Below, piece after piece: positions 23,929 to 33,906 of a stretch of 64,000 bases of DNA. The notes beneath the pieces are model-generated. The model saw only the letters and a list, made by a program, of their open reading frames with translations, was not told the origin of the DNA and ran no database searches. The position numbers were made by a program, and so were the translations under genes. Origin of the DNA: Mucilaginibacter sp. dw_454 (GTDB taxonomy: Bacteria > Bacteroidota > Bacteroidia > Sphingobacteriales > Sphingobacteriaceae); contig NZ_JAAVVB010000001.1 in assembly GCF_018449775.1 (NCBI RefSeq), positions 310,001 through 374,000 of the forward strand, read 5' to 3'. Position 1 is the first letter of the stretch. Each line of letters begins with the position of its first letter.

Positions 23929-25242
23929 TTAATCAGCTTTGGCGGTTTGTTTGTCCTTTTTAGGTAATTCTTCGGGCACAAACCGGCGGATGATTAACCT
24001 GGCACCACCGTTGTTAGCTATGTAGTTACCAATCCAGTTCACAAATACCACCACTTTGTTTCTGAAACCCAGTAAGGATATCAGGTGTACAAACATCCAG
24101 ATCAGCCAGGCAAAAAATCCCTGGAACTTGAGCTTGCCCAGATCGGCAATGGCTTTATTACGGCCTATGGTAGCTAATGATCCTTTGTCATTGTATTTAA
24201 AAGGCTCTGTTGGTTCGCCTTTAATCAGGCTGATGATATTCTTGCCCGCCAGTTTACCTTGTTGTATAGCCACCTGTGCAACGCCCGGATGCCCTTTAGG
24301 GTTTTCGTCATCAATCATCGCAGCAACGTCGCCAATAGCAAAAACATTTTCTGAACCTTTAATCCGGCTTATGGAATCAACACTAATCCGGTTTCCTTTT
24401 TCAATATCTTTTTTGTCGATACCGGCAGGCACAACACCCTGTACCCCGGCACTCCAGATCACGTTCTTAGTTTTGATGGATTTGCCGCCTTCAAATTTTA
24501 TCTCCTCGCCATCATAACTTTCCACTTTCACGTTCAGCATTACCTCAACACCCATTTCCGTCAGGAAATGTTTGGCTGCTTTTGAGCCTTCGTCAGAGAA
24601 TGGTCCTAATACCTTTGGGAGGAAATCGACCAAGTAAACTTTCATGTGCGATTTTTGCAATTCAGGATAATCGCGGTCAAGGATGTGGTTACGCAGCTCG
24701 GCTAAGGCACCTGCAAGCTCTACACCGGTAGGGCCGGCACCAACCAATACAAAGGTCAGGTAGGGTTCGCGCTCTTCTTTGGTAGTCTTTAATGAGGCCT
24801 CCTCGAGGTTCTGTAAGATCAGGTACCGAAGATTCAACGCTTCGGGTATTGATTTCATTGGCATGGCAAAACGCTCAATGTCTTTATTGCCGAAAAAGTT
24901 GGTGGTTGAACCGGTGGCAATCACCAGATAATCATATTCAATATCGCCCACATTAGTAAGCACTTTGTTATGCTCCATGTCCACGCCCGACACCTCGGCT
25001 ATCCGGAAACGAAAATTTTTCTGGCCCGCAAAGTTCTTACGCAACGAAAAAGCAATCGACTCCGACTCCAAACTCCCCGTAGCTACCTGGTACAGCAGTG
25101 GCTGAAAGGTGTGGTAATTATGCTTATCCAGCATTAAAACCTCTACAGGCGCGTCTTCCAGTTGTTTAGCTACTTCCAGGCCGCCGAAGCCGCCGCCAAT
25201 AATAACTACCTGCGGGAATTTTGATTTTTGCGTGGTGTTCAT
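23929..25242 (-). CDS. Type II NADH dehydrogenase
   Basis: A 437-residue FAD enzyme that passes electrons from NADH to quinone without proton pumping. Two dinucleotide folds are visible: VVIIGGGFGGLEVAKQL (FAD) at the N-terminus and FVLVGAGPTGVELAGALAEL (NADH) near residue 165. FAIGDVAA and GVAQVAIQQGKLAGKNI are the FAD-end and quinone-site motifs. The C-terminus has a hydrophobic amphipathic stretch (FFAWLIWMFVHLISLLGF) used for membrane binding. It is followed leftward by the HMG-CoA lyase-like gene. Confidence 0.92.
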   Translation of the reverse strand: MNTTQKSKFPQVVIIGGGFGGLEVAKQLEDAPVEVLMLDKHNYHTFQPLLYQVATGSLESESIAFSLRKNFAGQKNFRFRIAEVSGVDMEHNKVLTNVGDIEYDYLVIATGSTTNFFGNKDIERFAMPMKSIPEALNLRYLILQNLEEASLKTTKEEREPYLTFVLVGAGPTGVELAGALAELRNHILDRDYPELQKSHMKVYLVDFLPKVLGPFSDEGSKAAKHFLTEMGVEVMLNVKVESYDGEEIKFEGGKSIKTKNVIWSAGVQGVVPAGIDKKDIEKGNRISVDSISRIKGSENVFAIGDVAAMIDDENPKGHPGVAQVAIQQGKLAGKNIISLIKGEPTEPFKYNDKGSLATIGRNKAIADLGKLKFQGFFAWLIWMFVHLISLLGFRNKVVVFVNWIGNYIANNGGARLIIRRFVPEELPKKDKQTAKAD

Positions 25243-25273
25243 GGTACACTTTGTTGATACGGTTAGTAGTTAA

Positions 25274-25312
25274 CAAAAAAGGCTCCAAATATTCTTTGGA
25301 GCCTTTTTTGTT
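25274..25312. terminator. Terminator between secDF and NDH-2
   Basis: AAAAAGGCTCCAAA pairs with TTTGGAGCCTTTTT around a short ATTC loop. Both strands carry a T-run, so it can end leftward secDF transcription. Confidence 0.9.
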
Positions 25313-25328
25313 ATAATGAGATGACTAA

Positions 25329-28307
25329 TTATTTCAAATCGTTTTTTCCAAAGTCTACGATAACCGGGGTAGCGATACAGATTGAAGAATAAGTACCGAA
25401 ACAAACACCAATTAACAGTGAGAACGAGAAGCCACGTAAAACGTCGCCACCAAAAATAAACAGAACAATCAGCACGAATAATACGGTTAAAGCAGTAATA
25501 ATGGTACGGCTTAAAGTATTGTTAATCGCGTTATTGATAACCTCTTTCGGGTCGTCGTTTTTAGAATGGTGTAATTTCAAGAACTCGCGGATACGGTCAA
25601 ATACTACCACGGTATCGTTAATTGAGTAACCAATTACAGTTAATATTGCCGCTACGAAAGCCTGATCAATATCAAGAAAAGGTAGTACGCTTTTAAAGAT
25701 CGAGTAGAACGATAATACCATCAAAGCATCATGCGCGGTAGCAATCATTGCTGCCAAACTGTACTGCCATCTGCGGAAACGGATCAGGATATAAGCCGAT
25801 ATGATGATGATGGCGAATAATACCGTCCAAACCGCTGATTTTTTTAATCCATCAGCAATAGTGGCCTGTACTTTTTGAAATCCTACAATATCTTTTTTAG
25901 GATCATTGATGTGTGTAATAGCATTTTTGTTCAACGCGTTGATCATTGTACCCTCAACTTTGGCATCGGCTGTAGTTGAGTTATCCTCGATCAGGTAGTT
26001 GGTGGTAATGTTGATTTTGTTGGTACCTAATTTTTTCACTATGGTACCATGACCTAACACACCTTCAACAGCTGTACGTACATCATCATCAGTAACATTC
26101 TTGTTAGGGAATTGTATAGTGTAATTACGCCCGCCCTGGAAGTCAACACCATAGTTAAATCCTTGTACAAACATGGATATAATACCTGCAACGATAAACG
26201 TACCTGAGAAAATATAGAATCTCGCACGTTTTTTAACAAACGCGAAGTTTGCATTTTTAAAAGTATGTGAGCTCCAGGCATGTGAAAACTTGATGTCCCA
26301 GCCTTTTTCAATCATCCACTCAAATATTAATCTTGAAATTAATAATGAACAGAATAATGAAGTAACGATACCGATCATCAAAGTAGTTGCGAAACCTTGG
26401 ATAGGGCCGCTACCAAACACGAATAAGATAACACCGGTTAAGAATGTTGAGATGTTAGAGTCTAAGATTGACGATAAGGCATGTTTGAAACCATCGGTTA
26501 CCGCTAAGCGGACAGATTTACCAAGCGCAAGTTCTTCACGAACACGCTCATAGATCAATACGTTAGCATCAACCGCAATACCTAATGTTAACACGATACC
26601 CGCAATACCCGGTAGGGTTAACACTGCACGTAAACTGGTTAATACACCCATCAGGAAGAATACGTTGATGACTACCGCAACCACCGCTACAGTACCAGCA
26701 CGGTTGTAATAAGCAACCATAAACACCAATACAACGAGTAAGCCCATTAAACAGGATAGCAAACCTGCATTGATAGACTCGGCACCTAATGACGGACCTA
26801 CCACATCCTCACCAATAATGTGAGCAGGGGCAGGTAAACGACCAGCTTTTAATACGTTGGCTAAATCCTTAGTGTCTTCAACTTTAAAATTACCAGAGAT
26901 TGATGACACACCACCAGAAATTTCGTTCTGTACGGTTGGTGCAGAGTAAACATTATCGTCCAATACAATGGCGATAGATTTTAAATGATTTTTATCAGCA
27001 GACGCTTCGGCAGTTACTGCGCGCCATTTTTCGGCACCTTGCGAGTTCATTACCATACGTACTTCAGGGCTGCCTTTTTGATCAACATCGTTTTGAGCAT
27101 CGTTAATCACATCGCCACCTAATACCGGGCCATTGTCGGCACCTGATAATTTAAGCGCGTATAATTCATAGATCTTGCTTTTTTCAAGCGGTTTTACAGC
27201 CCATGCAAATTTGATATTGCGTGGCAATGAAGCCTGAACATCTTTGCTATGCAGGTAAGTATTTACTTTAGCAGTGTCTTTTTGTAAGGTCCAGCCTACA
27301 ACCGGTCCCGGGCGCAACTGCTGCTGACCCTGTTGATCTTGATAAGTTGGCGGCGTAAGCACTGCGAACAGTGGGTGAGACGCGTTTAATTTTGATTTGC
27401 CGGCTAAAGAAGTGTCCTTAGCGGCATTTTTCTGCACTTTATTCAATAAGGCTAATGCACCTTTTTTGTTGGTCGTATCTTTTTTAGCCTCAGTTGTTGT
27501 GGCGACAGCTGTGCTGGCCGAGTCTTTTGCTGCTACTTTGCTTTTTGCAGCTAACAAGGCATCCACATTAGCCAGCATCGGGTAAACCTCCTGGATCTCG
27601 TAAGTTTGATAGAACTCCAGTTTAGCAGTACCTGATAACAGTTTGCGTACGCGCTCCGGATCTTTTACACCGGGTAGTTCAATCAGGATACGGTTAGTGT
27701 TAGACTCTAACGATATGTTAGGCTGAGTAACGCCAAACTGGTCAATGCGGGTGCTTAATACCGTGTATGACTGTTTAACCGCAACGTCTGCTTCGTCTTT
27801 CAAATATTTTTCAACCTCGCTGTTTGAAGCGTTGTATTTTATTTGAGCCTGGTTGTCTTTTGTTGAAAATATAGCAGCTAACTTACCGTTAGGAGCCAGT
27901 TTTTCATACTCATTAACAAATAACGTAATGTAGTCAGACTGGCTGGTTTTAGTATCGGCATTTGCAGCTACTAAAGCCTGGTTAAAAGCAGGATCAGGAT
28001 TGTTGTTTGATAAAGCTCTTACTAACTCAGCCAATGAGATCTGCATGGTAACGTTCATGCCACCTTTTAAATCAAGACCAAGAGCAAGCTCTCTTTCTAC
28101 ACAATATTGATAAGTATGGCCCAAAAGCGGATAGGCCGGTAATGACGAAACAGAATCCAGATAAGCTTTCGCTTTAGCAGTATCGCCTTTTGCATATACT
28201 TCAGCATCCTTCTCAACTTTGTGTGCAACCCATGTAAACGATAGCTGGTACAAGCACACAATCGTTAGCACTACGGCGAAAAATTTAATAACCCCTTTAC
28301 CTTGCAT
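25329..28307 (-). CDS. secDF: Protein translocase SecDF, fused
   Basis: A 992-residue inner-membrane protein joining SecD and SecF in one chain, as is usual in Bacteroidota. It uses the proton gradient to help SecYEG export. The SecD half has an N-terminal helix, LGLDLKGGMNVTMQI, a large periplasmic domain with RIDQFGVTQPNI and GVKDPERVRKLLSGTA, then LGIAVDANVLIYERVREEL; the SecF half has GVDFQGGRNYTIQF, then GYSINDTVVVFDRIRE. A low-complexity insert (about residues 255-310, rich in Ala, Lys, Thr) lies in the periplasmic part. Partner YajC is at 4.2 kb. Promoter at 28360-28367. Confidence 0.95.
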   Translation of the reverse strand: MQGKGVIKFFAVVLTIVCLYQLSFTWVAHKVEKDAEVYAKGDTAKAKAYLDSVSSLPAYPLLGHTYQYCVERELALGLDLKGGMNVTMQISLAELVRALSNNNPDPAFNQALVAANADTKTSQSDYITLFVNEYEKLAPNGKLAAIFSTKDNQAQIKYNASNSEVEKYLKDEADVAVKQSYTVLSTRIDQFGVTQPNISLESNTNRILIELPGVKDPERVRKLLSGTAKLEFYQTYEIQEVYPMLANVDALLAAKSKVAAKDSASTAVATTTEAKKDTTNKKGALALLNKVQKNAAKDTSLAGKSKLNASHPLFAVLTPPTYQDQQGQQQLRPGPVVGWTLQKDTAKVNTYLHSKDVQASLPRNIKFAWAVKPLEKSKIYELYALKLSGADNGPVLGGDVINDAQNDVDQKGSPEVRMVMNSQGAEKWRAVTAEASADKNHLKSIAIVLDDNVYSAPTVQNEISGGVSSISGNFKVEDTKDLANVLKAGRLPAPAHIIGEDVVGPSLGAESINAGLLSCLMGLLVVLVFMVAYYNRAGTVAVVAVVINVFFLMGVLTSLRAVLTLPGIAGIVLTLGIAVDANVLIYERVREELALGKSVRLAVTDGFKHALSSILDSNISTFLTGVILFVFGSGPIQGFATTLMIGIVTSLFCSLLISRLIFEWMIEKGWDIKFSHAWSSHTFKNANFAFVKKRARFYIFSGTFIVAGIISMFVQGFNYGVDFQGGRNYTIQFPNKNVTDDDVRTAVEGVLGHGTIVKKLGTNKINITTNYLIEDNSTTADAKVEGTMINALNKNAITHINDPKKDIVGFQKVQATIADGLKKSAVWTVLFAIIIISAYILIRFRRWQYSLAAMIATAHDALMVLSFYSIFKSVLPFLDIDQAFVAAILTVIGYSINDTVVVFDRIREFLKLHHSKNDDPKEVINNAINNTLSRTIITALTVLFVLIVLFIFGGDVLRGFSFSLLIGVCFGTYSSICIATPVIVDFGKNDLK

Positions 28308-28359
28308 TGTAAATTATAATATGTAATTAATTAGTTTATAAGCGTTTTAAACAAGACGG

Positions 28360-28367
28360 CAAATCTA
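28360..28367 (-). promoter_or_regulatory. -7 promoter box for secDF
   Basis: Minus strand TAGATTTG, an exact TAnnTTTG match, with a TTTC 18 bases upstream as a weak -33 element. Leader length to the ATG at 28307 is about 46 bases. Confidence 0.5.
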
Positions 28368-28422
28368 ATAAAATTTTGCAACCATGAAATTTTAAATTGA
28401 AACAAAATTTAAGCACTTGTTG

Positions 28423-28905
28423 TTATGCCCGCTCAAGCGTGATGAATGAGAAGGGAAGCGCGTTTTTTTCGTCCGCTTCATGATCGGCCCGTTCGGTTTC
28501 TTTCCAGATATCTGCGTTGATTTCAGGAAAATAGGTGTCGCCCTCAATGTTTGCGTGAACTATGGTTAAATAAATCCTATCAGTAAGCAGCATAGCCTGT
28601 TTATAAATCTCGGCACCGCCAACAATAAACACTTCTTCGGTGCCCTGGCATAAATCCAACGCGGCTTGCAGCGAATTGACCACCTCGCAGCCCTCAATTT
28701 CAATTTGCTGACGTGTTACAATAATATTGCGCCTGTTTGGCAAAGGCCTGCCCACAGAATCATAGGTTTTGCGGCCCATGATCACGGTACCGCCTGATGT
28801 GATCTCCTTAAAATGTTTTAAATCTTTAGGCAAATGCCAAAGCAACTGGTTGTCTTTGCCAATGGCGTGGTTTTCTGAAATAGCTACTACGATGGATACG
28901 GTCAT
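28423..28905 (-). CDS. folA: Dihydrofolate reductase
   Basis: DHFR regenerates tetrahydrofolate with NADPH, needed after each thymidylate synthase turnover. The 160-residue protein shows VAISENHAIGKDNQLLWHLP (N-terminal loop), DLKHFKEITSGGTVIMGRKTYDS (active-site helix and cofactor strand), RNIIVTRQ and EVFIVGGAEIYKQAM. The ATG at 28905 gives the usual MTVSIVVAI start; an ATG four codons earlier (28917) is possible. It follows thyA leftward, separated by a palindromic repeat. Confidence 0.93.
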   Translation of the reverse strand: MTVSIVVAISENHAIGKDNQLLWHLPKDLKHFKEITSGGTVIMGRKTYDSVGRPLPNRRNIIVTRQQIEIEGCEVVNSLQAALDLCQGTEEVFIVGGAEIYKQAMLLTDRIYLTIVHANIEGDTYFPEINADIWKETERADHEADEKNALPFSFITLERA

Positions 28906-28932
28906 CTGGTGGGTCATTTAGTTTTTTAGGAT

Positions 28933-29014
28933 GTCATTGCGAGCGTAGCGTGGCAATCGCAAGGAGAAAAGTTTAAACGCGTGCGATTGCTTCGTTGTTC
29001 CTCCTCGCAATGAC
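28933..29014. repeat. CATTGCGAG palindromic repeat between thyA and folA
   Basis: GTCATTGCGAGCGTAGCGTG at the left pairs with CTCCTCGCAATGAC at the right. GCAATCGCAAGGAG and GCGATTGC form the inner stem. It occupies almost the whole gap of a presumed operon. Confidence 0.8.
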
Positions 29015-29023
29015 AATTTGAGA

Positions 29024-29818
29024 TTAAACCGCTACCGCCCCCTTAATATGAGGCCAGGGATCATAATTTTCTAAAGTAAAATCTTCAAATTTAAAATCGA
29101 AGATATCTTTCACTTCCGGATTTAGCTTCATGGTTGGCAGCGGGCGTGGCTCGCGGGTCAGTTGAAGTTTTACCTGGTCGAAGTGGTTGTTGTAAATGTG
29201 CGCATCGCCGAAAGTGTGCACAAAATCGCCAAGCTCAAGGTCACACACCTGGGCTACCATCATGGTCAACAAAGCATACGATGCAATGTTGAAAGGCACC
29301 CCTAAAAATATATCGGCGCTGCGCTGATACAATTGGCAAGACAGTTTACCATCGGCCACATAAAACTGAAATAGCATATGGCAAGGCGGTAATGCCATCT
29401 GGTTAACATCGGCCACGTTCCAGGCCGATACAATGATGCGGCGCGAGTCGGGATTAGTTTTAATTTGATTAATGATCTGTGAGATCTGGTCAATGTGGTT
29501 GCCATCAGGTGTTGGCCATGATCTCCATTGGTAACCGTACACCGGGCCAAGGTTTCCATCGGCATCGGCCCACTCATCCCAGATCCGCACACCATTTTCT
29601 TTCAGGTAGCTGATATTGGTATCACCCTGCAAAAACCAGATCAACTCATGAATGATAGATTTAAGGTGCAGCTTCTTCGTTGTCACCAGCGGGAAACCTT
29701 CCTGCAGGTTAAAACGCATCTGGTAACCAAATACACTGACAGTGCCGGTGCCGGTACGGTCATGCTTTTGGGTGCCGGTGTCCATTACGTGGCGCATTAG
29801 GTCAAGATACTGCTTCAT
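29024..29818 (-). CDS. thyA: Thymidylate synthase
   Basis: ThyA methylates dUMP to dTMP using methylene-tetrahydrofolate. The 264-residue protein has [55 protein letters not shown], the nucleophile in [14 protein letters not shown], and [20 protein letters not shown] for dUMP binding. The length equals that of the Escherichia coli enzyme. It forms a thyA-folA unit. The gap upstream (29819-29942) contains an inverted copy of the 20-base word found at 12745-12764. Confidence 0.96.
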   Translation of the reverse strand: MKQYLDLMRHVMDTGTQKHDRTGTGTVSVFGYQMRFNLQEGFPLVTTKKLHLKSIIHELIWFLQGDTNISYLKENGVRIWDEWADADGNLGPVYGYQWRSWPTPDGNHIDQISQIINQIKTNPDSRRIIVSAWNVADVNQMALPPCHMLFQFYVADGKLSCQLYQRSADIFLGVPFNIASYALLTMMVAQVCDLELGDFVHTFGDAHIYNNHFDQVKLQLTREPRPLPTMKLNPEVKDIFDFKFEDFTLENYDPWPHIKGAVAV

Positions 29819-29942
29819 GTTTCAATGAGTGATTGAGTGAATGATGGAATAAGCGAATGTTGGTTCGCGGGTACAAATAAAAAAAATCTATTTTTGGCTT
29901 CCTACGGATGTTTATAAAAACAGCCGTTGTTAATGATTTTAT

Positions 29943-30746
29943 ATGATCACTTTTCCAAACGCAAAGATAAACATTGGCCTGAACATTATTGAGCGCCGCA
30001 CCGACGGCTACCATAATCTGGAAACCATTTTTTATCCTATCAAAATTAAGGACGCACTAGAGGTGATTGAGGCGGGCGAACTGAGCTTCGAATCGTCGGG
30101 CCTGGATATCCCGGGAAGGACCGAAGACAACCTTTGCGTTAAGGGCTATCATCTGCTCAAAAAAGATTTTGATTTGCCGCCGGTGAAGATCCACCTGCAT
30201 AAAAACATTCCGATAGGTGCAGGGCTGGGCGGAGGCTCGGCTGACGCTGCTTTTTTTATCAGGCTGATGAATGATAAATTTAGGCTGGGTCTTGCCGTTG
30301 CTCAACAACAAAACTACGCCCGCAAGCTGGGTGCCGACTGCGCGTTTTTTATCGAGAACAAGCCGGTGTTTGCTTTTGAACTGGGGGACGAGTTCGAAAC
30401 GGTAAAATTAGACCTCTCAGGCTACGTTATTGTTTTGGTGATGCCGGACATTCATGTCTCTACATCGGAAGCCTACGGCGGCGTTAAACCGGCCCCTGTA
30501 AAGCAGTCGTTGTTCGACTTGATATACGAGCCGATTGAGGAGTGGCGGAAATTGATCAAAAATGATTTTGAGGAGAACATCTTTCGCAACCATGTCGAGA
30601 TAAGAGGAGTGAAGGCCGCTCTTTACGAAGCCGGCGCTGTCTATGCCAGCATGAGCGGCAGCGGCGCATCGGTGTTTGGCATCTTCCGCGAAACACCCGA
30701 CCTGGGCGCGCTTGAGCACGACAACCAGGTTTTCTACAACATTTAG
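29943..30746 (+). CDS. ispE: 4-diphosphocytidyl-2-C-methyl-D-erythritol kinase
   Basis: IspE phosphorylates CDP-methylerythritol in the MEP pathway to isoprenoids. The 267-residue GHMP kinase has FPNAKINIGLNIIERRTDGYH at the N-terminus (substrate site), PIGAGLGGGSADAAFF (ATP loop, near residue 93), DCAFFIENKP and the C-terminal ASMSGSGASVFGIF. These are all standard. It stands alone, divergent from thyA and convergent with lapA, with a 14-base gap to the lapA stop. Confidence 0.94.
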   Translation: MITFPNAKINIGLNIIERRTDGYHNLETIFYPIKIKDALEVIEAGELSFESSGLDIPGRTEDNLCVKGYHLLKKDFDLPPVKIHLHKNIPIGAGLGGGSADAAFFIRLMNDKFRLGLAVAQQQNYARKLGADCAFFIENKPVFAFELGDEFETVKLDLSGYVIVLVMPDIHVSTSEAYGGVKPAPVKQSLFDLIYEPIEEWRKLIKNDFEENIFRNHVEIRGVKAALYEAGAVYASMSGSGASVFGIFRETPDLGALEHDNQVFYNI

Positions 30747-30760
30747 CTTAGTTACTGTTT

Positions 30761-31045
30761 TTATGGATGGCTGATATACTCGCGATCTTCATCGCTTAGT
30801 GTATCGGTGTCGTCATCGTCGTCGCCCTCATAAGGGCGACCTCCCCCAATGCTGCGCGCCTTTTTGGGGCGGCCAACCATGATGCCTAAAATAAAAGCCA
30901 CCACGCCAAAGGTTAGCAGGGCTGCCAGTTTTGAAACATAGAACGAGCCGAACAAAATAGTGAACCGCACCGGCTCTGTATTTTGCATCAGCACTATCGT
31001 CAGCAAAATGGTGACGATGATAATTAGTATGGTTGATATGCGCAT
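30761..31045 (-). CDS. LapA-like membrane protein (DUF1049)
   Basis: A 94-residue inner-membrane protein of the LapA/DUF1049 family, which assists LPS assembly in proteobacteria. Two helices are visible: ISTILIIIVTILLTIVL and KLAALLTFGVVAFILGIM, linked by QNTEPVRFTILFGSF, the family signature. The tail is basic then strongly acidic (YEGDDDDDTDTLSDEDRE), an addition typical of this phylum. The frame extends to 31075, but the ATG at 31045 starts at the first helix as in homologues. Confidence 0.8.
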   Translation of the reverse strand: MRISTILIIIVTILLTIVLMQNTEPVRFTILFGSFYVSKLAALLTFGVVAFILGIMVGRPKKARSIGGGRPYEGDDDDDTDTLSDEDREYISHP

Positions 31046-31079
31046 AGCTTTTTGGTTGATGAGACTTTTTACCAATATC

Positions 31080-31897
31080 AGATTTTTCTGTCGCTAATTA
31101 AAATCCATTTCAAAAATAGGGAAGGGCTTGCGGCTTCGCCGCGAATTAGAAAGTCAAAATTGAAAAGTCAAAACATGGAGGGTTGAGCTGGTTTTGAAAG
31201 ATCAGGAAATCGCCGGCTTTTTTGGTTTTGGTCTGCCCGATTTTGAAACATACCGACATTGATCCACCCGCAAAAATTATTTGTTCTGATTTCTTGTTTT
31301 AATCCTCTTTTTCCCTGAATTTTTTATTTCGGTCAACATCCACTGATTTTTGTCAATTTTCAAAAAATGGCATTTCAGTACACTAAGTATGCTGATTTTC
31401 CCGTCAAAATCAAAAACTAATTTTATTGTTTAAATAATCTATATAGATATACTGAATAATAGACTATTAATGTAAGCTTTAAGCCTATATTTTGATATAT
31501 GCTAATTTATTTAGTATTTACACTTGTTTTAAAAGTCATTTTTAATAAATTTAAAGTTTATATAATTTATATAAATATCTGATTTTAAATAATATAATTT
31601 AATTATATAAATCTGTATTTTACTTTTAATTCTTTAAATTTGGCTGAAATTTACCTGTAAAAACAACGATTGTTGAGCTTTGATGAACCGATGGTTTCAA
31701 TACACAAATCATCTGCTCTAATTTGCGCTAAAAACAACGATAATTTTTGAAATGTATACAGACATGGTCAAAACACCAGGTGTCTCAGAAGGGCTTAAAA
31801 TGCGTTAAGGGCGATGTTGAATTGTCCCCTACTCTTAGTGGTAGCTCACGGACAAATAAAAAACTAAGAGAAATGAAGTAGCTGGAAACGGGAAATC
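31080..31897. other. AT-rich gene desert
   Basis: About 820 bases with no convincing gene on either strand. Bases 31400-31640 are almost pure A/T with many self-complementary runs such as ATATAATTTAATTATAT. To its right is a 13-base direct repeat, TAAAAACAACGAT, at 31658-31670 and 31729-31741. CTCTTAGT (31831-31838) and ACTAAGAG (31863-31870) could form a hairpin after the EamA gene. No DnaA-box cluster was seen. Confidence 0.6.
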
Positions 31898-32806
31898 TTA
31901 TCCATTTTTACGTCTTTGCAGACGTGTACGGGCAACGGGAAACAGGAAGATAGTAGACAATATTATCGCCGCGCCTACCCAGAATCCGCCTGTCATTTTG
32001 TTCATATCGCCAAAGAAAACAAACGACATGAGGATGCCATATACCGGTTCCAGGTTGGTAATAAGCGCTACCCGGAAGGCCGAAAGTTCGCGCATTACAG
32101 ATACTCCGGCGACGTAGGCCAGGGAGGTACAGACGGTTCCTAGTAGTAATAAACAGCAAATATCTGATGGCTTTAATAACATCTTCTCATTGAATCCCCC
32201 TGTAAAAATAAGGTACAAACTGGCCCAGAATAGGGCACCCAAAAGTTCGAAAAATGAGATGATTGCCGGCTCTATTTTCTTTACTTGTTTAGAGTTGATG
32301 ATAGAAAAAGTAGAAGCAAACAAGGCGCTAAGTAAGCCGGTAATGATACCCTTAGTGTATTGAGTTTCGAATTTGAAGATTAAATATATGCCGGTAATAA
32401 TCAATAATCCGGCAATGATTTCAAGTTTTGATATGCGCGTTTTATTAAAAATTGGTTCCAGAATGGCCGTAAAAAGCGTCATTGATGATAGGCAAACCAA
32501 GGTCACCGGTACGGTAGAAAGCTTGATAGAGGCGAAGAAAAGTATCCAGTGGCCGCCTACTAATGCCCCGGTAAAGAACAATTTCAAGAAGGTTTCGCGG
32601 CTGATTTTGAGCCCGGTTTTGTTGAATTTGAAGTACAAAAACAGCGATAAAAGCGCTATTAAAACCCTATACCACACTAATTGTACAGCAGAAATGCTAA
32701 TTAAAGCGCCTAAAATGCTGGTAAAACCCCATATAAATACCGTAAAATGGAGTATTAATAAGTTTTTGTTGATCTGTGCAAATCTCGTGGCGTTATTATC
32801 GGCCAT
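31898..32806 (-). CDS. EamA family transporter (DMT superfamily)
   Basis: A 302-residue membrane protein with about ten helices in two EamA repeats (residues 15-140 and 155-285). Typical motifs are the N-terminal FTVFIWGFTSILGALI, the end-of-first-repeat ILEPIFNKTRISKLEIIAG and the second-repeat NLEPVYGILMSFVFFGD. Such proteins export or import metabolites and amino acids; the substrate is not predictable. Its ATG overlaps the stop of the LptG-like gene by one base, so the two belong to one operon with tgt. Confidence 0.88.
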   Translation of the reverse strand: MADNNATRFAQINKNLLILHFTVFIWGFTSILGALISISAVQLVWYRVLIALLSLFLYFKFNKTGLKISRETFLKLFFTGALVGGHWILFFASIKLSTVPVTLVCLSSMTLFTAILEPIFNKTRISKLEIIAGLLIITGIYLIFKFETQYTKGIITGLLSALFASTFSIINSKQVKKIEPAIISFFELLGALFWASLYLIFTGGFNEKMLLKPSDICCLLLLGTVCTSLAYVAGVSVMRELSAFRVALITNLEPVYGILMSFVFFGDMNKMTGGFWVGAAIILSTIFLFPVARTRLQRRKNG

Positions 32807-33906
32807 TATTTGGGCGCTTTATACAGTAAGTAAGTACCTAATATACCAAATAAAATGTTAGGTAAGGCCGCTGCCAGCATAGGCGGCAACCCACTTTTTA
32901 TAGCAAATACCAGCGCAAATTTGTCGACCACAATGTAGGCAAAACACAGAAAAAGGCCAATCCCCAGGGGTAAACCAATGCCCCCGCGTACCTTTCTTGA
33001 CGATATGGAAACCCCGATTAGAGTGAGCACAAAGGCCGCAAAAGGGTACAGAAAACGTCGCCATTTTTCATACTGCATATCTCTTAAATTGCCCGCTCCG
33101 CGAATTTTTTCTTTGACAATATCAATGTTTAATTCATGCAATGACATGGCAGAATATATGTTGTCGTGTGCCTCAAAATCTGCCGGATAAAGCTCGAGCG
33201 TAGTGTCTTTCTGGGCTTGGTTTAGTACCAGTCTTTCGCGTAAACCATTTATATATCGCACTGAATAATCATGTAAAGTCCATTTCTTTTTTAATGAATC
33301 ATACATAATAGTGTTGGCTGTGATACGCTGTCGCAGTTGGTCGCCATCAAACTTCTCCAATACAAATTGGTAGCCTATGTGCGAGCCGTTCTCATATGAA
33401 TCTACATACACATAAGTGTGATTATCCAGCTTTAAATGTACCTGACTCTTCTGTTCGCGGCCATTAAATTCGTTAGCATTTTCGAACTCTACCTTAAGGT
33501 GATTGGTGTACGGTATCAAGTATAATGAACTAAAGAACCATACCACAAATATCAGGGTAGACCCTATAATATAAGGGCGCAAAAAACGCGTAAAGCTGGC
33601 CTTTCCGCTTAAAATGGGGATGATCTCGGTTTGATTAGCCATCTTGGCAGTAAAGAAAATAACAGCCAAAAACGTGATCAAAGGCGCCAGCAGACTGGTA
33701 TAATAGGGAATAAAACCGGCATAATATTTAAACGCGATATCATAGAATGTGTCATGATGCGTCAGGAAGTTATCCAGGTGTTCTGACACGTCAAAAACCA
33801 CCGATATGCCTATCACTATCCCCATAGTAAACACAAAAGTGCCCAGGAATTTATTGATAATATACCAGTCGATTATAGTTATATATCGGTCTAAAAATTT
33901 TTTCAT
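32806..33906 (-). CDS. LptF/LptG family permease
   Basis: A 366-residue inner-membrane permease of the YjgP/YjgQ family, part of the LptBFG complex that extracts lipopolysaccharide for export. It has three helices at the N-terminus (IINKFLGTFVFTMGIVIGIS ...), a periplasmic beta-jellyroll (about residues 135-250), and three helices at the C-terminus. IPILSGKASFTRFLRP is the coupling-helix region. It is adjacent to tgt with no gap and overlaps the EamA gene by one base. The partner permease and LptB ATPase are not here. Confidence 0.9.
   Translation of the reverse strand: MKKFLDRYITIIDWYIINKFLGTFVFTMGIVIGISVVFDVSEHLDNFLTHHDTFYDIAFKYYAGFIPYYTSLLAPLITFLAVIFFTAKMANQTEIIPILSGKASFTRFLRPYIIGSTLIFVVWFFSSLYLIPYTNHLKVEFENANEFNGREQKSQVHLKLDNHTYVYVDSYENGSHIGYQFVLEKFDGDQLRQRITANTIMYDSLKKKWTLHDYSVRYINGLRERLVLNQAQKDTTLELYPADFEAHDNIYSAMSLHELNIDIVKEKIRGAGNLRDMQYEKWRRFLYPFAAFVLTLIGVSISSRKVRGGIGLPLGIGLFLCFAYIVVDKFALVFAIKSGLPPMLAAALPNILFGILGTYLLYKAPK

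Noticed and set aside
30057..30719. Antisense open frames across ispE
   Set aside because: They are on the opposite strand of a well-conserved gene with full motif content; shadow frames.
31400..31640. Replication origin
   Set aside because: The region is AT-rich but no DnaA-box-like cluster (TTATCCACA) is visible and no dnaA or dnaN gene is near.
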